From Nocardioides sp. (lineage in GTDB: Bacteria > Actinomycetota > Actinomycetes > Propionibacteriales > Nocardioidaceae): a stretch of DNA of 64,000 nucleotides. This document shows, one piece after another, positions 47,260 through 56,084 of this stretch (its first letter is position 1; every line of letters begins with the position of its first letter). The stretch spans positions 62,001 through 126,000 of the forward strand of contig JAUYLL010000125.1 of assembly GCA_030698375.1 (NCBI GenBank), given 5' to 3'. Under the pieces are notes generated by a model. It was not told the origin of the DNA. It made no database searches and was given only the letters and a program-made list of their open reading frames with translations. Made by a program: the position numbers and the translations under genes.

Positions 47260-49815
47260 ATGCTGCGCGCACTAGCCATTTTCTCCGTCCGCCGCCGATG
47301 GCTGGTCATCGTGACCTGGCTGTTGCTCGTCGGCGGGGTCCTCGCTGCTGGGCAGACCTACGGGGGCTCGTTCAGCAACGACCTCTCGATCGAGGACGCC
47401 GACTCGCAGGCCGCCTACGACGCGCTGGCGGAGAAGTTCCCCGAGATGTCGGGTGACGGCATGCAGGTCGTTATCCATGACGAGTACGGCGTGACCCCGG
47501 CGAGGATCCGCAAGGCCGTCGACAAGGCGGTGGCCGAGGCAGCCGGGCAGGAGGGCGTGACTTCGGTGTCCTCGCCGTACGGCCCAGGCCAGAGAATGGT
47601 CTCCGCGGACGGCACCACCGCGGTCGCCACGGTCCGCTTCACCGACCGCGCCGCCGACATCGACAAGGACCACATCGAGGCCGTCCAGGACACCTTCGCC
47701 CCAGTGGAGGACCTCGACGTCCAAGTGGAGTTTGGGGGAGCCGCGCTCGACGCGGAGAACCACCCCTCAGGCAGTGAGGCGATCGGCCTGGCCGCGGCGG
47801 TCCTGGTGCTCCTGCTGGCGTTCGGCTCCGTGTTCGCGATGCTGGTGCCGCTGATCACCGCAGTGCTGGCGCTCGGCCTAGGCATGGGCGTGATCTTCCT
47901 GCTCGCCGAGTACGTCTCCATCGGAACCGCCGGCCCGGTGGTCGCGGCAATGATCGGCTTGGGTGTCGGCATCGACTATGCGCTGCTGGTGGTCACCAGG
48001 CACCGCGAGGGCCTGGCCACCGGACACCCCGCCACGGAGTCCATTCCCATCGCACTGTCCACCGCGGGCCGGTCCGTCCTGGTCGCTGGCACCACCGTGA
48101 TCATCGCGATCCTCTCCCTCTACGCCATCGGCATCCCCTTCGTCGCCACGCTGGGCCTGGCCAGCGCCATCACCGTGGCCACCACCCTGCTCGCCGCCGT
48201 CACACTGCTGCCCGCCCTGCTCGGAGTCTTCGGGGACAACCTGGACCGGTTCCGGGTACGGCGGACCCGCCTGGACCACGGTGGCGGCCGAGTCAGCGGC
48301 TGGCACCGGTGGACTCACCACGTCCAGCGCCGGCCCTGGCCCTACCTGGTCGCCGCGGTCGCGGTGCTGGTGATGATGGCCCTCCCGTTGCTCGACCTGC
48401 GGCTGGGCACCGCCGACGACGGCTCCGCACCCGAGGACAGCACCGAGCGCGCCGCTTACGAACTCGTCGAGGAGTCCTTCGGTGCCGGTTGGACCGGCCC
48501 CCTGGTGGTGACGGCTCAATACGACGACAACACTGCCAGGCAGACGCAGAAGGAAGCCGCCGACCTGGCCGCCGAGATCGCCGGCGTCGAGGGGGTCGAG
48601 CAGGTCGCCCCGCCGGTGGTCAACGAGGATGGCGACACCGCCGTACTCACCGTGGTGCCGACCACCTCCCCCGATGCGGAGGAGACCGAGGATCTCGTCC
48701 ACCTCCTGCGCGACGACGTACTCGCTGATCAACCCGACGGCACCTCCGTCCATGTCGGCGGCGCCACCGCCACGAACATCGACCTCGCCAACAAGCTCGG
48801 GGAACGGATGCTCTGGTTCATGAGCTTCGTGGTCGGGCTCAGCTTCTTGCTCCTGCTGGTGGAGTTCCGCTCGATCTTCGTGCCGATCAAGGCTGCGATA
48901 ATGAACCTGCTCTCGGTCGGAGCCGCCTACGGCGCCGTGGTCGCGGTGTTCCAGTGGGGCTGGCTCTCCGACCTCTTCGGCGCCCAGCCAGGACCAATCG
49001 AGTCGTTCGCACCGATGATGCTGTTCGCGGTCCTGTTCGGTCTGTCGATGGACTATGAGGTGTTCCTACTCAGCCGCGTCCGCGAGGAATACCTGCGCAC
49101 AGGCAAGGCCGGCGCTGCGGTCGCCGACGGGATCGCCGCCACCGCCCGCGTGATCACCGCGGCCGCGGCGGTGATGGTGGTGGTGTTCTCCAGCTTCCTG
49201 CTCAATGACGACCGGGTCGTCAACCTGTTCGGGTTCGGACTCGCGATCGCGATCGCGATCGACGCCACCATCGTCCGGCTGGTGCTGGTCCCCGCGGTGA
49301 TGGCCGTCGCGGGCCGGGCCGCCTGGTACATGCCCCGGTGGATGGACCGACTGCTGCCCAAGGTCGCGCTCGAACCACACCCGATTGACCCGTTCGAGGA
49401 AGAGCTCGACTCACTCGACCCGGTCGACGATGCGCCGCGACACGTCGGCGCCACGCACGCCAACGGTTCGCCGCAAAGCGCCGGGCAGCCTGTCGCATCC
49501 CGGGTGCTGCCGCCCCTCCCAGCAGGATCGACCAGAGCCGGCGGCCTTGTCCCGGCCGACCCGCACGCGTCTCTCGAAGTGCTCCGCACGGCGTTGGAGG
49601 AACGAGACGTCTACCGGAGCCGCTACGAACGGACACTCAGCGAACTCGGTGAGCTGCAGCACCGCTACGACACCATGCTCGACGCGCTACGCACCCTGCG
49701 CTCGGTCGACGTCGATCCGGACTCCCAAGACGGGACTGCGCCACCCCGGGGAGCAGTCCCTCGACTCAGCCAGAGTGGGAGCTCGGGAGCGCGGCGCCGG
49801 ACACCGGAGGGATGA
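47260..49815 (+). CDS. MMPL family RND transporter with C-terminal coiled-coil extension
   Basis: An 851-residue exporter. The two RND halves are complete, with GIDYALLVVTRHREG in the first and SMDYEVFLLSRVREEYL in the second, and about twelve membrane helices. The transporter ends near residue 710; the last 140 residues are a cytoplasmic tail with a Pro/Gly linker and a coiled coil (LEERDVYRSRYERTLSELGE). ATG at 47260 has GGAG nine bases upstream. The TetR gene is divergent. Substrate unknown; lipids or drugs are likely. Confidence 0.92.
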   Translation: MLRALAIFSVRRRWLVIVTWLLLVGGVLAAGQTYGGSFSNDLSIEDADSQAAYDALAEKFPEMSGDGMQVVIHDEYGVTPARIRKAVDKAVAEAAGQEGVTSVSSPYGPGQRMVSADGTTAVATVRFTDRAADIDKDHIEAVQDTFAPVEDLDVQVEFGGAALDAENHPSGSEAIGLAAAVLVLLLAFGSVFAMLVPLITAVLALGLGMGVIFLLAEYVSIGTAGPVVAAMIGLGVGIDYALLVVTRHREGLATGHPATESIPIALSTAGRSVLVAGTTVIIAILSLYAIGIPFVATLGLASAITVATTLLAAVTLLPALLGVFGDNLDRFRVRRTRLDHGGGRVSGWHRWTHHVQRRPWPYLVAAVAVLVMMALPLLDLRLGTADDGSAPEDSTERAAYELVEESFGAGWTGPLVVTAQYDDNTARQTQKEAADLAAEIAGVEGVEQVAPPVVNEDGDTAVLTVVPTTSPDAEETEDLVHLLRDDVLADQPDGTSVHVGGATATNIDLANKLGERMLWFMSFVVGLSFLLLLVEFRSIFVPIKAAIMNLLSVGAAYGAVVAVFQWGWLSDLFGAQPGPIESFAPMMLFAVLFGLSMDYEVFLLSRVREEYLRTGKAGAAVADGIAATARVITAAAAVMVVVFSSFLLNDDRVVNLFGFGLAIAIAIDATIVRLVLVPAVMAVAGRAAWYMPRWMDRLLPKVALEPHPIDPFEEELDSLDPVDDAPRHVGATHANGSPQSAGQPVASRVLPPLPAGSTRAGGLVPADPHASLEVLRTALEERDVYRSRYERTLSELGELQHRYDTMLDALRTLRSVDVDPDSQDGTAPPRGAVPRLSQSGSSGARRRTPEG

Positions 49816-49957
49816 CGCCAATGCCTGGACAAGTCGCTAAGTGACGTCCAGCAGAGTGGTGTACGGCTCGCGGTGAGCGTGTCGCTGTAGATGCAGCGAC
49901 GGCCACCGCGTGATCTTCGAGTGATCTCCTACAACCGACTCGGAGAAGGAGGCGACG

Positions 49958-50110
49958 ATGACCGTCAACCCCAGCATCGGCCCTGCTCGTCTGCTCGAGT
50001 AACAGCTGGCCCAGGCAAGCCCCAACCTGTCGGGGGAGCTGCTCGGCACGTTCATCAACACGCTGTCCTCGGCCGAGGCCGATGCGGTCTGTGGCGCCGC
50101 CCGGGATTCG
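49958..50110 (+). mobile_element. IS256-family transposase N-terminal remnant
   Basis: From ATG at 49958, with an AGAAGGAGG site before it, the frame reads MTVNPSIGPARLLE, a TAA at 50000-50002, then QLAQASPNLSGELLGTF and INTLSSAEADAVCGAA. This matches the start of IS256-type Mutator-like transposases. Similarity stops after about 50 codons; the catalytic DDE part and the inverted repeats are not present. It lies about 375 bases from the 3' end of ssrA. The 287 bases from here to the hairpin at 50398 hold nothing I recognise. Confidence 0.75.
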
Positions 50111-50397
50111 GACGCGCGCAAAGCGGCGTCAGGGAACCTTCAGCCAGTTGCTGAACAGCTCAGGCAAGTCGGACGCAGCTGCTCGACCGACGCCCGGCCC
50201 CACAGTGGGGCTACTCCGCACATAGGCCAGGCCCCCGGCCCCACCACTACATGCCCGACTCCATCAGCCCCACCGCCCAGCGGCTGGGGCCCTTCGCCCT
50301 GAGACCCGCGTCCGTGCAGTGAATCGGCACCGACGCCGACACGGGCCATGTCCACGGCCTCGAGTAGCACCCGAACTCTCCTCGGCTGAGCGCAGCT

Positions 50398-50431
50398 AGA
50401 TGCCCGGGGCCCTCGCGGGCCCCGGGCATCT
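50398..50431 (-). terminator. Very strong hairpin downstream of ssrA
   Basis: AGATGCCCGGGGCCC pairs perfectly over 15 bases with GGGCCCCGGGCATCT around TCGC. It lies 56 bases beyond the tmRNA 3' end on its transcribed side and is probably the ssrA terminator. Confidence 0.75.
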
Positions 50432-50443
50432 CAACAAGAGGGT

Positions 50444-50479
50444 CTTTCGGGAACATCGGCACGTCCCTTTCGGGAACAT
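50444..50479. repeat. 13-base direct repeat next to the ssrA 3' end
   Basis: CTTTCGGGAACAT occurs at 50444-50456 and again at 50467-50479, a 23-base period, ending seven bases from the mature tmRNA 3' end. Such paired repeats can be integrase arm sites or a chance duplication within the terminator region. Confidence 0.6.
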
Positions 50480-50486
50480 GCCTCGG

Positions 50487-50851
50487 TGGAGCTGGCGGGA
50501 ATCGAACCCGCGTCCTGTGGCGCCGAGCCAGGGCTTCTCCGGGTGCAGTTCGTGATGTCGTTTTCTCAGTCCCGGTGCTCGCACGAACACGTCACCGACA
50601 GACTCAGCCGGGAAAAAGTCCCGATCAGCACGCCCGGCGCGTGTTGATCAGCGAGCCTCCTAAATGAGGCCGGCTACCGGGGCGGAGGCGCCCCCGGACC
50701 GACCCTTCGATCACTGCTCAGGCAGCGAGAGCGAAGTTACTGCGCTTGGAATCGGCAGTTGTTGTTTTCCAGCGGTCGTTTACGAGATGACGCTGGCTCC
50801 TCGACCCGCTTCCCCTGGGAAGTACGTCCCCAGTCGAAACCGATCAGCCCC
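50487..50851 (-). ncRNA. ssrA: Transfer-messenger RNA (tmRNA)
   Basis: About 365 bases, rescuing stalled ribosomes with SmpB. The 5' end GGGGCTGATCGGTTTCGAC and the 3' end with T loop GGTTCGATTCC and CAGCTCC pair as a tRNA-Ala-like acceptor; CCA is not encoded (CCG follows). The tag frame at 50718-50756 begins at a GCC resume codon and encodes ADSKRSNFALAA then TGA, ending in the ALAA proteolysis signal. A TACGAT -10-like box lies 20 bases upstream of the 5' end. smpB is 2.4 kb away. Confidence 0.96.
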
Positions 50852-50954
50852 TCTTGAGTTGTGATCTTTCGATCGTACCGGTCATAACCACCGCAGCACT
50901 AACGCTATTCCATCCACCCCCACCCCTTGACGGAGCGCCTCCACGCGCGGAAAC

Positions 50955-50971
50955 TCCTAAGTGTGTTAGGA
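50955..50971. promoter_or_regulatory. TetR autoregulatory operator overlapping the start codon
   Basis: TCCTAA-GTGTG-TTAGGA is a perfect 6-5-6 dyad. It covers the likely GTG start of the TetR gene at 50963 and lies behind a TTGACG -35-like box at 50927. Repressor bound here would block its own expression. Confidence 0.55.
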
Positions 50972-51574
50972 ACTCCGAAGCGCAGTAGGGTCGCCGAACG
51001 TCGTGAGGCAGTGCGTCTCGAGATCCTCGACGCCGCCTGGGAGGTCGCGGGCGAGGTCGGCATCGGCGGGGTGACGCTGGGCGCGGTCGCTGCCCGCGTG
51101 GGGATGCAGGCTCCGTCGCTGTACACGCACTTCCCCTCCAAGAACGCCATCTACGACGCCATGTTCGGGCAGGCCTGGGCCCGCGCGGTCGCCGCGATGC
51201 CCACCCCCGAGGAGCTCCCGGAACACCCGCGCGAGCGGCTCCGGGCGGTGGCCCGGTGGTTCTTCGACTTCTCGGTGGCCGACCTCGCGCGGTTCCAGCT
51301 GATGAACCAGCGCGCGATCCCGGACTTCACCCCGTCCGAGGAGGCCTACGCGCCGTCACTGCAGTGCTGGCGGGCGCTGGTGGAGGTGATGGCCGGGATC
51401 GGGGTGCAGGACCCCGCCGACGTCGACCTCTACGCCGCCCTCGTCGGGGGGCTCATCGACAGCCAGCTCGCCAACGACCCCGGGGGCGACCGCTACGCAC
51501 GACTGCTCGACCGAGCCGTCCACATGTACGCCGACGACGTCGGCCTTCCTGCCACGGGAGAGGAACGACCATGA
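50963..51574 (+). CDS. TetR/AcrR family regulator
   Basis: A 203-residue regulator with the HTH VTLGAVAARVGMQAPSLYTHF near residues 35-55 and a TetR_C-type ligand domain. The track start is TTG at 50927, which I read as part of a -35 box; GTG at 50963 gives a better gene start, although the ribosome site (GGAA) is weak. Its stop overlaps the next gene as ATGA, so it is coupled to a DinB-fold enzyme that it probably regulates. Confidence 0.85.
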   Translation: MLGTPKRSRVAERREAVRLEILDAAWEVAGEVGIGGVTLGAVAARVGMQAPSLYTHFPSKNAIYDAMFGQAWARAVAAMPTPEELPEHPRERLRAVARWFFDFSVADLARFQLMNQRAIPDFTPSEEAYAPSLQCWRALVEVMAGIGVQDPADVDLYAALVGGLIDSQLANDPGGDRYARLLDRAVHMYADDVGLPATGEERP

Positions 51575-52347
51575 GCACCACGACGACGGAGTCCTACCTG
51601 AGCAAGCCGCTGGTCAGCCGGTGGGCGCGCCCGTTCGCGATGGCACGGGCAGCCGAGGAGTACGAGCGGCTCGCCGAGGCGCTGCGCGGCCTCGAGCCGC
51701 AGGACTGGGCAGCGCCCACGTGCTGCGCGGGGTGGGACGTACGGGCCATGGCCGGGCACTGCCTCGGCATGGCGACGATGATGACCACGGTGCGCGAGAC
51801 CATGCGCCAGCAGCGGCTGGCCGGCCGCGAGGCCAAGCGTGACGGGGTGGCGCTGGTCGACGCGCTGACCGCGATCCAGGTCAGGGAGAACGCCCACCTC
51901 ACGCCCCGGGAGCTAGTGGAGCGCATGGCCGACGTCGGGCCGAGGGCGGTTCGCGGGCGCCGGCGCGTGCGCGGACCGATGCGGTGGATGACGATTCCGG
52001 ACGAGGGCGACGGCACCGCAGCGGAGACGTGGCGGATGGGCTTCCTCGTCGACACCATCCTGACCCGGGACCCGTGGATGCACCGCACGGACATCGCCGT
52101 GGCGACCGGACGACCGCTGCACCTGACCCCGGGGCACGACGGTGCGATCGTCGCCGACGTCGTGGCCGAGTGGGCGGCCCGGCACGGTCGGCCATACCAC
52201 CTCGTCCTGACCGGCCCCGCCGGCGGCGAGTGGGACAGGGCAGGTGACGGCGTCGAGCAGATCGAGGCGGACGCCGTGGAGTTCTGCCGAGGCGTCTCGG
52301 GCCGCACGGGTGCGAGCGGACTGGCCGGCACCTGGGTGCCGTTCTAG
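51571..52347 (+). CDS. Maleylpyruvate isomerase family mycothiol-dependent protein
   Basis: A 258-residue DinB-fold protein, TIGR03083-like. The N-terminal domain carries PTCCAGWDVRAMAGHCLGMA with a metal His and a Cys pair, and ILTRDPWMHRTDIAVATG gives the other His residues. A C-terminal domain follows from about residue 190. It overlaps the TetR gene by ATGA. It is a second family member besides the one at 9186 but they differ widely. Substrate unknown, probably an electrophile handled with mycothiol. Confidence 0.84.
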   Translation: MSTTTTESYLSKPLVSRWARPFAMARAAEEYERLAEALRGLEPQDWAAPTCCAGWDVRAMAGHCLGMATMMTTVRETMRQQRLAGREAKRDGVALVDALTAIQVRENAHLTPRELVERMADVGPRAVRGRRRVRGPMRWMTIPDEGDGTAAETWRMGFLVDTILTRDPWMHRTDIAVATGRPLHLTPGHDGAIVADVVAEWAARHGRPYHLVLTGPAGGEWDRAGDGVEQIEADAVEFCRGVSGRTGASGLAGTWVPF

Positions 52348-53234
52348 CCCGGAGACTGCCCGAAGAGCCGCACCGCGTTCTCCCAGAGCACACCGCGCAT
52401 CCAGTCGTCGCCCAGGTCGAGCTTCACCAGGGACTCCAGCTGGTGCTCGTAGGGGTAGGGGATGTTCGGGAAGTCAGACCCGAGCAGCACCCGCTCCCCC
52501 ACCTCCTGCAGCCGTGGCAGCAGAGTGGGCGGGAACTCACCGCCCATGTCCTCGAAGAAGTCGGTGAACGCCATCGTGGTGTCGAGGTGCACCCGCTCCC
52601 CGACCTCGAGCAGGTCGAGGAAGCCCTCGTACTCCGGGGCGCCGAGGTGCGCGACGACCGCGCAGAGCCGCGGGTACCGCTCGAGCACCCCGCGCAGCGG
52701 GCCCGGGCCGGTGTGCTCGTTGCCGACGGGGCCGGACCCGGCGTGCACGACGATCGGCGTCCCGGCCTCCTCCAGCTGCGCCCAGACGTCCTCGAGGAGT
52801 GGGTCGCGCAGGTCGAAGTTGCCGACCTGGACGTGCACCTTGAACAGCTCGGTGCCGGCCTCGATGCGCGCCCCGACGTACGCCGTCGCCTCGGGCTCGG
52901 GGAAGAAGGTCGCGCAGCGCAGGGCCTCCGGGGTGCGGTCGGCGAAGCCGGCTGCCCAGTCGTTGAGGAACTCCGCGATGCCGGGCCGGTGGGCGTAGGG
53001 CAGTGCCGAGAACTTCCGGACGCCGAGCCCCCGGAGCACCTCCACCCGCTCCTCGTCGGTCCCGCGGTAGACGATCGGCCACGGGCGGCCGATGAGGGGG
53101 CCGGCGGTGTCGAACTGCTCCCACACCTTCGCCATCACCCGCGGCGGCAGGAAGTGGCAGTGCACGTCGAAGAGGCCAGGCAGACCGAGGGTCTCGACCA
53201 GCTCGCTCGCGACCGAGGCGTGCGACTCAGTCAT
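52344..53234 (-). CDS. Amidohydrolase-related (TIM-barrel) protein
   Basis: A 296-residue amidohydrolase 2 family protein. [11 protein letters not shown] gives the first metal His pair, VVHAGSGP and [10 protein letters not shown] later His residues, and [14 protein letters not shown] the catalytic Asp. Members hydrolyse or decarboxylate cyclic carboxylates. Its ATG overlaps the smpB stop by eight bases, so it rides at the end of the prfB-ftsEX-smpB transcript. It converges on the DinB-fold gene with a four-base overlap. Confidence 0.85.
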   Translation of the reverse strand: MTESHASVASELVETLGLPGLFDVHCHFLPPRVMAKVWEQFDTAGPLIGRPWPIVYRGTDEERVEVLRGLGVRKFSALPYAHRPGIAEFLNDWAAGFADRTPEALRCATFFPEPEATAYVGARIEAGTELFKVHVQVGNFDLRDPLLEDVWAQLEEAGTPIVVHAGSGPVGNEHTGPGPLRGVLERYPRLCAVVAHLGAPEYEGFLDLLEVGERVHLDTTMAFTDFFEDMGGEFPPTLLPRLQEVGERVLLGSDFPNIPYPYEHQLESLVKLDLGDDWMRGVLWENAVRLFGQSPG

Positions 53235-53706
53235 CCATGCCCTTGAGCCGACGGCCCAGGGCCTGTTCCTTCTCCCGCTCCGCGGTGCGGGTGGCGAGCG
53301 TCTGGCGCTTGTCCCAGGTCTTCTTGCCCTTGGCCAGGCCGATCTCGACCTTCACCCGCCCGTCCTTGAAGTAGAGCGCGAGCGGGACGACCGTCAGGCC
53401 CTTCTGGTGGACGCGGTCGGCGATCTTGTCGATCTCGTGGCGGTGCAGCAGCAGCTTCCGCTTGCGACGAGCGGCGTGGTTGGTCCAGGTGCCCTGGGTG
53501 TACTCCGGGATGTGCACGTTATGCAGCCACATCTCGTCGCCGTCGACGTCGGCGAACCCGTCGACGAGCGAGGCCCTGCCTTGGCGCAGCGACTTCACCT
53601 CCGTGCCGGTCAGGACGAGACCGGCCTCGAAGGTGTCCTCGATGTGGAAGTCGTGCCGCGCCTTCTTGTTCTGGGCGATCAGCGTGCGACCGGGTTCCTT
53701 GGCCAT
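53227..53706 (-). CDS. smpB: SsrA-binding protein SmpB
   Basis: A 159-residue protein that delivers tmRNA to stalled ribosomes. The core ([44 protein letters not shown]) is complete and the C-terminal tail is basic ([20 protein letters not shown]), which enters the empty mRNA channel. It follows the M23 gene by 12 bases. Confidence 0.96.
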   Translation of the reverse strand: MAKEPGRTLIAQNKKARHDFHIEDTFEAGLVLTGTEVKSLRQGRASLVDGFADVDGDEMWLHNVHIPEYTQGTWTNHAARRKRKLLLHRHEIDKIADRVHQKGLTVVPLALYFKDGRVKVEIGLAKGKKTWDKRQTLATRTAEREKEQALGRRLKGMDD

Positions 53707-53718
53707 GCGGCCAGTGTC

Positions 53719-55071
53719 TCAGAGCCAGTTCATCGGGTTCACCGCGCGGCCGTTGGCCATCACCGTGAAGTGCAGGTGGCAGCCGGTCGACCAGCCGGTG
53801 GTGCCGACGTACCCGACGACCTGGCCGCGGCTGACCCGCTGGCCGACACCGACCGTGTAGCGGGTGGCGTGGTTGAAGATGGTCGCCAGGCCCCTGCCGC
53901 GCTGGTAGCCGTGGTCGAGGATGAGGCGGTTGCCCCAGGCCGACTGGTAGTAGCGGGAGACCACGCGGCCCGAGGCCGGCGCGAAGAGGGGCTGGCCACA
54001 GCCGGCACCGAAGTCGACGCCGTCGTGCAGCGAGCGGTACCCGTAGATCGGGTGGGTGCGGTAGCCGAAGCCCGAGGTGACGTATCCGTTCACCGGCTTG
54101 CTGAGGAAGCCCCCGGACGTCGTGGGCTTCGCCGGTGGGCGCGCCGGCGCCGGCTTGCCGGTGCGCTGCGCACGACGCTCCTTCTGCCGCTGCGCGCGCT
54201 CCTCGCGCCGCTGCTGCCGCAGCGCCTTCAGGCGGGCCTGCTCGGCGCGACGCTTGAGCACCGCGGAGATGCGCTGCTGCTCGGCCTCGAGACGTCGGAG
54301 CTCGCGCATGTCGGCCTGCTTCGTGGCCTCGGCCGAGGTGAAGGCCGACTCCCGCTGGCTGACCAGACCGGCGACCTGGACCGCCGCACGCGAGGCCTGC
54401 TGCTCGAGGGCCGTACGCCGCTCCAGGTTCGCCGCGGCCTGCGCGCGCTGGATCTCCACGGAGTCCTTGAGCGAGGAGACCTCCTGCTCCTGCTTCTCCA
54501 GCGCGACCCGCGCGGCGACGAGCCGGTCGAGGGCGGTGGCCTCGCGGTCCATGAGGTTGCCGACGGCGTTGAGCTGGGTGGTGAGGTCGTTGGGGTCCTC
54601 CGAGCGCAGGACCATGGCGAGCCCGACGAGACCCGGGTCCCCCGACTGGTACGACGTCGCCGCGAACCGGCTGATCTGGACCTCCTGGCGGACCACCTTC
54701 CGCTTGCCGATGCGCAGCTCACGCCGGGCCTCGGCCAGCTGCCGCACGGCCAGGTCGAGCTTGTCCTGCATCTGCGTGTCGAGGATGCGGGCCGCGGTGA
54801 GCTCGCCTCGGGTCGTCGCGAGCCGGCTCTGTGCCCGGCCCAGCTTGTTCTCCGCCGCCGACAGCGCGCGGCTGGCGCGGCGCGCGGCCTCGCTGGAGTG
54901 CTGGGCGTCGTTGCGCTGCTGTCGCAGCTCACGCTGGACCTTGCCTTGACGGTCCTTCAACTCGTCGGCCGCTGCGAGCGGGACGACGACGACACCGACC
55001 GCCACGGCGATCGCCGCAAGCACGGCGGTCACGCGGCGGCGGGAAGCACGGGGAAGAGTGCTGGCCACCAT
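53719..55071 (-). CDS. M23 peptidase with coiled-coil domain (EnvC/RipC-like)
   Basis: A 450-residue exported protein. A signal peptide (VTAVLAAIAVAVGVVVVPLA) is followed by a long coiled coil up to about residue 275 and a basic Arg/Gln stretch, then a LytM domain from about residue 325 with FGYRTHPIYGYRSLHDGVD and CHLHFTVMANGR, so the zinc ligands look intact. Lying just after ftsX, it is the natural partner that FtsEX would activate at the division septum. Confidence 0.92.
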   Translation of the reverse strand: MVASTLPRASRRRVTAVLAAIAVAVGVVVVPLAAADELKDRQGKVQRELRQQRNDAQHSSEAARRASRALSAAENKLGRAQSRLATTRGELTAARILDTQMQDKLDLAVRQLAEARRELRIGKRKVVRQEVQISRFAATSYQSGDPGLVGLAMVLRSEDPNDLTTQLNAVGNLMDREATALDRLVAARVALEKQEQEVSSLKDSVEIQRAQAAANLERRTALEQQASRAAVQVAGLVSQRESAFTSAEATKQADMRELRRLEAEQQRISAVLKRRAEQARLKALRQQRREERAQRQKERRAQRTGKPAPARPPAKPTTSGGFLSKPVNGYVTSGFGYRTHPIYGYRSLHDGVDFGAGCGQPLFAPASGRVVSRYYQSAWGNRLILDHGYQRGRGLATIFNHATRYTVGVGQRVSRGQVVGYVGTTGWSTGCHLHFTVMANGRAVNPMNWL

Positions 55072-55156
55072 TTTGCCTTCGTTCGGGGGAAGTCGAACGA
55101 ACCGACCGTAGTGCCGGCCGCTGCGGGATCCGGGGATTTGCGGGGCGTGTTCGGAC

Positions 55157-56077
55157 TCAGACCTTCAGGTAGCGGCGGGTCAGCACGAGCGTCGGCAGCA
55201 CCGTGAGGGCGAGCCCCAGCAGGCCGATCGCGCCCATCGCGACGAACCCGTCGGACCAGTCCACCCACTCCACGATGCGGGTGTTGGGCCGCAATCGTTC
55301 CTCGACCACGAACCACAGGAACCCGGTCAGCGTCAGACAGGCCAACCCCACCCCCACCAGGGCGGCGAAGAGCGCCTCGAGCAGGAACGGCAGCTGGATG
55401 TAGAGGCTGGAGGCGCCCACCAGGCGCATGATGCCGATCTCGCGGCGACGCGCGAACGCAGCCAGCCTGATGGTGTTGCCGACCTGGGCGATCGCCGCGA
55501 TGACCAGGAAGCCGGCCACCCCGACCGCGCCCCACTTCATCGCGTTGATCGCTGCGTAGATCGGGTCGAGCACCTCGCGGAGGTCCCGGACCGTCGCGAC
55601 ACCGGCGAGGCCCTGGACGGCCGAGCGCACACCCTCGTACTGCTGGGGGTTCTCCAGCTGGATCCAGTAGGACTCCTGCATGTCGTCAGGACGCACCGAG
55701 TCGTAGACCGCCTGCTGGTCCTCGTCGTCGGAGCGGTAGACACGCCGCCACTTCTGGTACGCGTCCTCCTTGGACTCGGCGTACCAGGAGGCCACCTCGG
55801 GGTGGCTCTCGATGACGCTCTCGACCTGCTCCTTCTGGCTGTCGGTGACCTCGCCCTCGACGCAGTTGGGGCCTCGGGAGTTCTCGTTGCAGAGGAAGAC
55901 GGTGATCTGGAGCTTGCCGCCCCAGTACTCCTCGGCCTTGTCGGCCTGCGCGTTCAGCAACAGGCCCATCCCGACGAGGGTGAGCGAGACGAAGATGGTC
56001 ACGACGACCGCAACGGTCATCGAGATGTTCCGCCGGAGCCCGGTCCCGAGCTCGGAGAACACGTAGGTCAGCTGCAT
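55157..56077 (-). CDS. ftsX: Cell division permease FtsX
   Basis: A 306-residue membrane protein with four helices: one near residue 25 (MTVAVVVTIFVSLTLVGM), a large outer loop with a Cys pair (FLCNENSRGPNC), and three near the C-terminus. The outer loop transmits the ATPase signal to the M23 hydrolase encoded next. It starts seven bases after ftsE ends. The final LVLTRRYLKV is typical of actinobacterial FtsX. Confidence 0.95.
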   Translation of the reverse strand: MQLTYVFSELGTGLRRNISMTVAVVVTIFVSLTLVGMGLLLNAQADKAEEYWGGKLQITVFLCNENSRGPNCVEGEVTDSQKEQVESVIESHPEVASWYAESKEDAYQKWRRVYRSDDEDQQAVYDSVRPDDMQESYWIQLENPQQYEGVRSAVQGLAGVATVRDLREVLDPIYAAINAMKWGAVGVAGFLVIAAIAQVGNTIRLAAFARRREIGIMRLVGASSLYIQLPFLLEALFAALVGVGLACLTLTGFLWFVVEERLRPNTRIVEWVDWSDGFVAMGAIGLLGLALTVLPTLVLTRRYLKV

Positions 56078-56084
56078 GGGGTCC

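Noticed and set aside
50905-51226. Minus-strand ORFs at the start of the TetR gene
   Set aside because: They are antisense to a clear HTH domain and have no homology signal.
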